Shown here: piece by piece, positions 59,767 through 64,000 of the stretch | Position numbering within the stretch: the stretch's first letter is position 1 | Layout: each line of letters starts with the position of its first letter | DNA from: JAPYTY01 sp036338435 | Lineage (GTDB): Bacteria; Acidobacteriota; UBA6911; RPQK01; JADFOI01 | DNA: 64,000 nt | Reading direction: 5' to 3' | NCBI GenBank assembly: GCA_036338435.1 | Contig: JAYZCG010000051.1 | Coordinates: forward strand, 1-64,000 | The notes under the pieces: generated by a model | Told to the model about the DNA's origin: nothing | Databases searched by the model: none | Seen by the model: only the letters and a program-made list of their open reading frames with translations | Translations under genes and position numbers: made by a program

Positions 59767-60738
59767 TTGAAACAGGAAAAACCGACTGACAGCTTCCCGG
59801 TGGTTTTTTCCATGGGAGACCCCCATGGGGTCGGCCCTGAAGTCATCCTTAAAGCGCTCCAGCCATCCCTTTCCTCGCTAAACATACGCCCCATCATATT
59901 TGGAGACGCCCAGTATCTAAAAGGATTAGCTGGGGATCTAGGCTTAAACTCACTCTTGTATCACGTGAAAATCATAACTGTGGACTCCTACGAATATCCC
60001 CCCTCCTGGGGAACGCTAACCGCTCAAGCTGGACATTTTGCGCTGCGTTGCCTAGAAGATGCAACAGCTTATTGCCGAGAAAATGACCTCCCCCTGCTGG
60101 TTACCGGCCCCGTTAATAAGCAGGCCATTCATCTAGCAGGATCTACCAGTCCCGGCCAAACGGAACTGGTGGCGAGCTTTTTCCCGGATAGTGACCCGGC
60201 GATGGCTTTCTTTTCCGATCAAATGATGCTTCTTCTGGCTACTACTCATATTCCATTAAAGAACATTCCCTCGACGCTTAACAAGGATGATTTGGTACGC
60301 AAAACAGAGATTTTTCTCAAAGCATTGCGCCAGATTGGTATTGCCCATCCTCGGCTTGCCTTGTGTGCTTTAAATCCACACGCTTCCGAGGAAGGATTGT
60401 TCGGAACTGAAGAAAGTACTATTCTCGAACCTGCGATAGGGATCCTTTGCAAAAAACACGGGGAAAACACTATTTCGGGACCCTTCCCCTCAGACACTCT
60501 CTTTAGAAAAGTTCTGGAAAACCAATTTGATGGAGTCGTTGCTTTATATCACGACCAAGGATTGATACCCCTAAAATTAGTGGCCTTCGAATCTGCCGTT
60601 AACGTAACCTTGGGGCTGCCGTTGATCAGAACATCTCCCGACCACGGTACTGCATTTGAAATAGCTGGATCCGGTGTGGCTAACTCCCAAAGTATGGAGG
60701 CTGCTATCCGGTGGGGAATTCGGTTAGTTTCCCCGTAG
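59767..60738 (+). CDS. pdxA: 4-hydroxythreonine-4-phosphate dehydrogenase
   Basis: PdxA acts in vitamin B6 synthesis: FSMGDPHGVGPEVILKAL near the N-terminus, TGPVNKQAIHLAG, metal ligand histidines in ATTHIPL and in VALYHDQGLIPLKL, and PLIRTSPDHGTAFEIAG at the end. The TTG at 59767 has GGGGAG upstream; the first internal ATG would remove part of strand one. At 323 residues it is of normal length. Confidence 0.93.
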   Translation: MKQEKPTDSFPVVFSMGDPHGVGPEVILKALQPSLSSLNIRPIIFGDAQYLKGLAGDLGLNSLLYHVKIITVDSYEYPPSWGTLTAQAGHFALRCLEDATAYCRENDLPLLVTGPVNKQAIHLAGSTSPGQTELVASFFPDSDPAMAFFSDQMMLLLATTHIPLKNIPSTLNKDDLVRKTEIFLKALRQIGIAHPRLALCALNPHASEEGLFGTEESTILEPAIGILCKKHGENTISGPFPSDTLFRKVLENQFDGVVALYHDQGLIPLKLVAFESAVNVTLGLPLIRTSPDHGTAFEIAGSGVANSQSMEAAIRWGIRLVSP

Positions 60739-60788
60739 GCGCCCACTACGGACGCTGGAAAAAGTTATAATTCAGGTAAAGTTGCGCC

Positions 60789-61451
60789 CTAAAGATTTTT
60801 CAAAGCATACACGTAAGATCTTTCACAAGCCTGAGCGTTAAAACGTACAAGGTCCTCGGTAGCAAACATCAAGCCACGCTCCAGGGCTTGGGAAAACTCC
60901 CCTAAATCCTCAATTCTATAGAGGGGCATTAGGTATCCTTCTCTTAGGAGAATGTGGAGGCAGAAGAGAGAAATAGTTAAATGGGAATGCTCCTGAAAAG
61001 GTTGGATTTCACAAAGCCTAATTTGGGAGAGAGTTAGTTGCTCAAATGCATGAATTTCCCCAAAACTGGGGCTCTGAACCCATTCGAAAAATCGTCGCAG
61101 GGCGATTAAAATGATAGAGGGATCGAGGGGTTTATGGGCAGGGTTCAGTGGTTGAGCCAAATTTCGTCGATACACCTCTTTGGAATCGGAAATAACACGA
61201 TGGAGACCGAGGAGATCCTCAAGATTCAGTTTGGGGGAGCCCATCTTAGGCTCCAACAAGATTGCGATCGCACTTTCTATCTGGGAGCGAAGATGCTTAG
61301 AATCGGCACTTGCCGGCCTGACCAGAGCCTCCTTGGCCAATTCGTATTCAAGGAGGCTAGAAAGGAGATGCTCCTGGATGGGTGCGTTGAGCTCCTTGTG
61401 AGTTTTTCCCAAAAGATGTCGCTGTTGCTCTAGGGACACAAATGGAGTCAT
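60789..61451 (-). CDS. Fic-fold protein with degenerate active-site motif
   Basis: The segments LEDLLGLHRVI, HKPLDPSIILIALRRFFEWV and IHAFEQLTLSQIRLCEIQPF are arranged as in Fic domains, whose active motif is HPFx(D/E)GNGR. Here the loop reads QPFQEHSHL (150-158): proline, phenylalanine and the acidic residue remain, while the catalytic histidine, the GNG anion-binding turn and the arginine are gone. AMP transfer is therefore unlikely. Its stop-codon side is free and its start overlaps pepA by 4 bases, so it is translated with the aminopeptidase. The family assignment is by pattern and moderate. Confidence 0.55.
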   Translation of the reverse strand: MTPFVSLEQQRHLLGKTHKELNAPIQEHLLSSLLEYELAKEALVRPASADSKHLRSQIESAIAILLEPKMGSPKLNLEDLLGLHRVISDSKEVYRRNLAQPLNPAHKPLDPSIILIALRRFFEWVQSPSFGEIHAFEQLTLSQIRLCEIQPFQEHSHLTISLFCLHILLREGYLMPLYRIEDLGEFSQALERGLMFATEDLVRFNAQACERSYVYALKNL

Positions 61452-62929
61452 GCAGACCCATCAACAATTTCCACCAAAGTTCTCACACCAAATCCAGTGG
61501 GCCCTTTAATGCTAGCTTCGCCTTTGAATAAATCCACACCAGCGATATCAATATGGCACCAAGGGGTGTCTCCCACGAATTCCTGGAGAAACTTGGCTGC
61601 GGTAATTGCTCCTCCCCAACGACTTCCAACATTCTTGATGTCGGCGATAGAACTCTCTATTTCCTTTCGGTATTCGTCGTCCAGAGGTAGGCGCCACAAT
61701 TTTTCCCCAGACTGCTCAGAGGCCTTCGATATTCCCTTAAATAACTTCTCATTGTTGCAAAACACTCCCGCCCGGACCTTTCCTAAAGCAACCACAACAG
61801 CCCCAGTTAAAGTTGCTATATCAACTATGCATTCGGCATCAAGTTGCCGACCATAAGAGAGTGCATCCGCAAGTATTAACCTGCCCTCTGCATCCGTGTT
61901 GATTACTTCAACGGTTTTCCCATCGAAGGTTCGGATCACGTCACCAGGTCGTTGAGCTCGCCCTCCGGGAAGGTTTTCAACCGCGGGAATCAACCCCACA
62001 ACATTCTTCGTTATGCCCATTTCAGCAATGGCCTGCATGGCCCCCAACACCGCACAAGCGCCAGCTTTGTCGGCTTTCATTTCCTCCATTGACTGAGCGG
62101 GTTTTAACGACAGGCCACCACTGTCAAAGGTAACTCCCTTTCCCACCAGCACGATTGGCTTTGCGTTGCCATCGGGAGACCCCAGGTGTCGAAGAATGAT
62201 AAACCGAGAAGGCTCACTGCTACCTTGTGCCACCGCCAAAATAGCGGCCATTCCTCTATCTTCCATCTCCGTCTCGTCCCACACCTCGATTTCCAAATTA
62301 TGCTTGGCGGCTATCTCGGTAGCAACTTGGGCCAAGCGAGAAGGGTTAATCTGATTGCCTGGCTCGTTTATCAGTCTCCTAACCATATTTGTGGCATTGG
62401 CCAGAATCTCGCCCCGCCCCAGGGAAGTTCTCACTGCAGAACTATCCATATTCTCCTGGCCAACCAAAAGAATCTCTCCAACAAAACTCTTTGATCGATC
62501 CTCGGTTTTGTATTCATCCGCTTCATAGGTCGCCAGAATAATCCCTTCCACGGCTCCCTGTGCGCCAAGTTTCGAATTAATCTGACCGCGACAATATATG
62601 GCAACTTTTTTGAAATCATAGCCTTTCAGCTTATATGTGACTTTCATCATCAGATTGCGGATCGAGTGGGGATCGCAGTCATCCTGACGACCAGATCCCA
62701 AAAGGATGAGTCGTGCCGCCTTGAGTGTCTTAGGGCGATGAATGATTGAAACTTCTCCGGCCTTGGTAGGCCATTCTTTGGTAGATTTTAACTCACCGAT
62801 CAACCCCTCCAGTTTTCCATCAAGGGCAATCAGAAAATCATCATCTGCATCATCATCTTCAAAAACAGGAATAATCAGAACATCGCACTCAATAGAATTC
62901 CAGCTCTCTTGTACTAGCTTAATCTTCAT
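61448..62929 (-). CDS. pepA: Leucyl aminopeptidase (M17, PepA)
   Basis: Two-metal aminopeptidase: LVGKGVTFDSGGLSLKP, MKADKAGACAVLGAM and the M17 signature NTDAEGRLILADALSYG, with GVKF-like N-terminal domain before. It releases N-terminal residues from peptides in the cytoplasm; some PepA proteins also bind DNA. It overlaps smpB by 4 bases upstream and the Fic-like gene by 4 bases downstream. Confidence 0.95.
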   Translation of the reverse strand: MKIKLVQESWNSIECDVLIIPVFEDDDADDDFLIALDGKLEGLIGELKSTKEWPTKAGEVSIIHRPKTLKAARLILLGSGRQDDCDPHSIRNLMMKVTYKLKGYDFKKVAIYCRGQINSKLGAQGAVEGIILATYEADEYKTEDRSKSFVGEILLVGQENMDSSAVRTSLGRGEILANATNMVRRLINEPGNQINPSRLAQVATEIAAKHNLEIEVWDETEMEDRGMAAILAVAQGSSEPSRFIILRHLGSPDGNAKPIVLVGKGVTFDSGGLSLKPAQSMEEMKADKAGACAVLGAMQAIAEMGITKNVVGLIPAVENLPGGRAQRPGDVIRTFDGKTVEVINTDAEGRLILADALSYGRQLDAECIVDIATLTGAVVVALGKVRAGVFCNNEKLFKGISKASEQSGEKLWRLPLDDEYRKEIESSIADIKNVGSRWGGAITAAKFLQEFVGDTPWCHIDIAGVDLFKGEASIKGPTGFGVRTLVEIVDGSA

Positions 62930-63381
62930 AATCTTCTCCGTTTTAGCGCCGCTTCAACTTCCCGGTCAAGAGTTTTTTTCCGGGCTGCCTCGCGTTTGTC
63001 ATGGATACGTTTGCCTCTAGCCAAGGCAATTTCTACTTTGATACGACCATCCTTTAGATAAATGGAGAGCGGAACAATCGTGAAGCCACTCTTGAGCGTT
63101 TTCCCCATCAGTTTTTGGATTTCTCGGCGATGCAGGAGGAGTTTTCTGGCACGCAATGGATCATGATTGAATGCGCTGCCGTGGGAGTAAGGGCTTATAT
63201 GACAGTTCTCCAGCCAAGCCTCCTCATCCTTTATTCGAATATAGCTCTCTTTGAGGCTGACCTTGTGCTCTCGAATGGCTTTGACTTCAGTTCCCTGCAA
63301 GACAACCCCTGCTTCGAATCGATCCAAAATTTCGTATTGGTAAATTGCTCTTTTATTTTTGCCTACAAGTTGTTTGGACAT
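62926..63381 (-). CDS. smpB: SsrA-binding protein
   Basis: SmpB is required for trans-translation by tmRNA. The sequence holds NKRAIYQYEILDRFEAGVVL, GTEVKAIREHKVSLKESYI, NCHISPYSHGSAFNHDPLRARKLLLH and the basic C-terminal tail ARGKRIHDKREAARKK that enters the mRNA channel. The length of 151 residues is normal. It precedes pepA with a 4-base overlap. Confidence 0.97.
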   Translation of the reverse strand: MSKQLVGKNKRAIYQYEILDRFEAGVVLQGTEVKAIREHKVSLKESYIRIKDEEAWLENCHISPYSHGSAFNHDPLRARKLLLHRREIQKLMGKTLKSGFTIVPLSIYLKDGRIKVEIALARGKRIHDKREAARKKTLDREVEAALKRRRL

Positions 63382-63392
63382 TCTTCAACAAC

Positions 63393-64000
63393 TCACTTTC
63401 TTGCAATTTTGCCCAAAAAAGCTGCCAGGGCAATTTGCCATGGCCTTAACAGTGGCATGCCTTCCGACCGTAACAAGTGGTTGTCCAATACAGAATTATG
63501 AGGACGAAGGGCTGGAGTAGCCAAATCCGCACTCTTAATAGACGTGACTTTCCTCTCAAGATTGCATAGAGAAACAATTTCGCTGGCAAACTCATACCAG
63601 CTACAATGACCGGAGTTTGTCACGTGGTAAGTTCCACTTTTTTCAGCTTCTACCAAACAGAGCGTCATGTAAGCTAGATCTGTGGTGAAGGTCGGGCTTC
63701 CCCGCTGATCACCCACCACTTGCAGGTGCTGTTTTTTTTTGGCGGCGGCAATAATTTTCTCGACGAAGTGGGTCCCTCCCGCCCCGAAGAGCCAGCTTGT
63801 ACGGATAATCAGGTGCTTCGAGCAAATAGATCTTAAGAAGAATTCCCCGGCCAACTTGGAAGCCCCGTAGACGTTGAGAGGATTAGTTGAATCCCATTCC
63901 CGGTACGGTTGCTTCTGAGAACCATCAAATACGTAGTCGGTACTGTAATATGCCAGCCCGCAACCATTTTCATGGGCTACTGTAGCTACATTACGTGCGC
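63393..64000 (-). CDS. rfbD: dTDP-4-dehydrorhamnose reductase, 3' part (start outside window)
   Basis: The minus-strand frame is open to the window edge: YYSTDYVFDG and YGASKLAGE supply the SDR active-site Tyr and Lys, and IIRTSWLFG, GDQRGSPTFTTDLA and the C-terminal ALRPHNSVLDN are RmlD features. The enzyme makes dTDP-L-rhamnose for surface polysaccharide. Only about 200 of some 290 residues are present; the N-terminal NAD-binding motif lies outside. It precedes smpB by 11 bases. Confidence 0.93.
   Translation of the reverse strand, partial: ARNVATVAHENGCGLAYYSTDYVFDGSQKQPYREWDSTNPLNVYGASKLAGEFFLRSICSKHLIIRTSWLFGAGGTHFVEKIIAAAKKKQHLQVVGDQRGSPTFTTDLAYMTLCLVEAEKSGTYHVTNSGHCSWYEFASEIVSLCNLERKVTSIKSADLATPALRPHNSVLDNHLLRSEGMPLLRPWQIALAAFLGKIARK

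Overview
The window comes from a diderm (Gram-negative type), apparently aerobic and heterotrophic bacterium. It encodes an OmpA/Pal-like lipoprotein, a DegP-type periplasmic protease, a predicted outer-membrane barrel, secreted c-type cytochrome motifs, Tat-exported proteins and a succinate dehydrogenase. The order rimP-nusA-infB-DUF503-nrnA-truB, the Gld-type ABC/DUF4340 operon and a divergent Hfq-like protein suggest Acidobacteriota or a close relative. That placement is an inference from gene content; there is no rRNA here to test it.

Layout. 1-300: tail of an M48 peptidase and a tRNA-Cys. 490-1431: two convergent, overlapping paralogues of an adhesin-E-like secreted family. 1570-4423: a GC-rich, Tat-exported FMN 2-hydroxyacid oxidase carrying a CxxCH motif, a relic of a metallo-beta-lactamase-fold gene, and a secreted cytochrome c/beta-propeller protein. 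4598-10648: a catabolic island in two converging operons (two DapA-family paralogues plus a NitT/TauT-type binding protein, facing a PuuE-like deacetylase plus the transporter ATPase and permease). 10983-14461: an FAD oxidoreductase, a secreted amidohydrolase and a membrane SEC-C protein. 14697-19608: a Gld-like ABC export operon with a fused permease/GldG subunit. 19737-23101: succinate dehydrogenase. 23168-32300: an MFS gene and a minus-strand information-processing block (sirtuin, truB, nrnA, DUF503, infB, nusA, rimP) whose leader contains a promoter immediately followed by an intrinsic terminator.

32439-37728: three M16 peptidase-family genes, of which only one keeps the zinc motif, then a Pal-like lipoprotein and a small membrane protein. 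37917-40038: a two-gene operon of a ParB-like protein and a spore-photoproduct-lyase-like radical SAM protein. 40261-47982: TPR protein, UvrD/PcrA helicase, alanine/glycine symporter, DegP, LipM-like ligase. 48054-51689: hrcA-grpE-dnaJ-rsmE with no dnaK. 51756-58798: outer-membrane protein, class II ribonucleotide reductase, YggU/YggS, and the divergent tmk-holB-PSP1 operon. 58808-64000: TPR protein, Hfq-like protein, pdxA, a degenerate Fic-fold protein, pepA, smpB and the 3' part of rfbD.

Most of the window is ordinary housekeeping. The candidates for undescribed biology are: the ParB-like/SPL-like operon; the DapA paralogue pair in which one partner has lost the usual proton-relay residues; the 2-hydroxyacid oxidase with a haem-c motif; the compact rimP-nusA-infB attenuator; the degenerate Fic protein overlapping pepA; and the Hfq-like protein with a long N-terminal extension. 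No CRISPR array, insertion sequence or prophage was seen.
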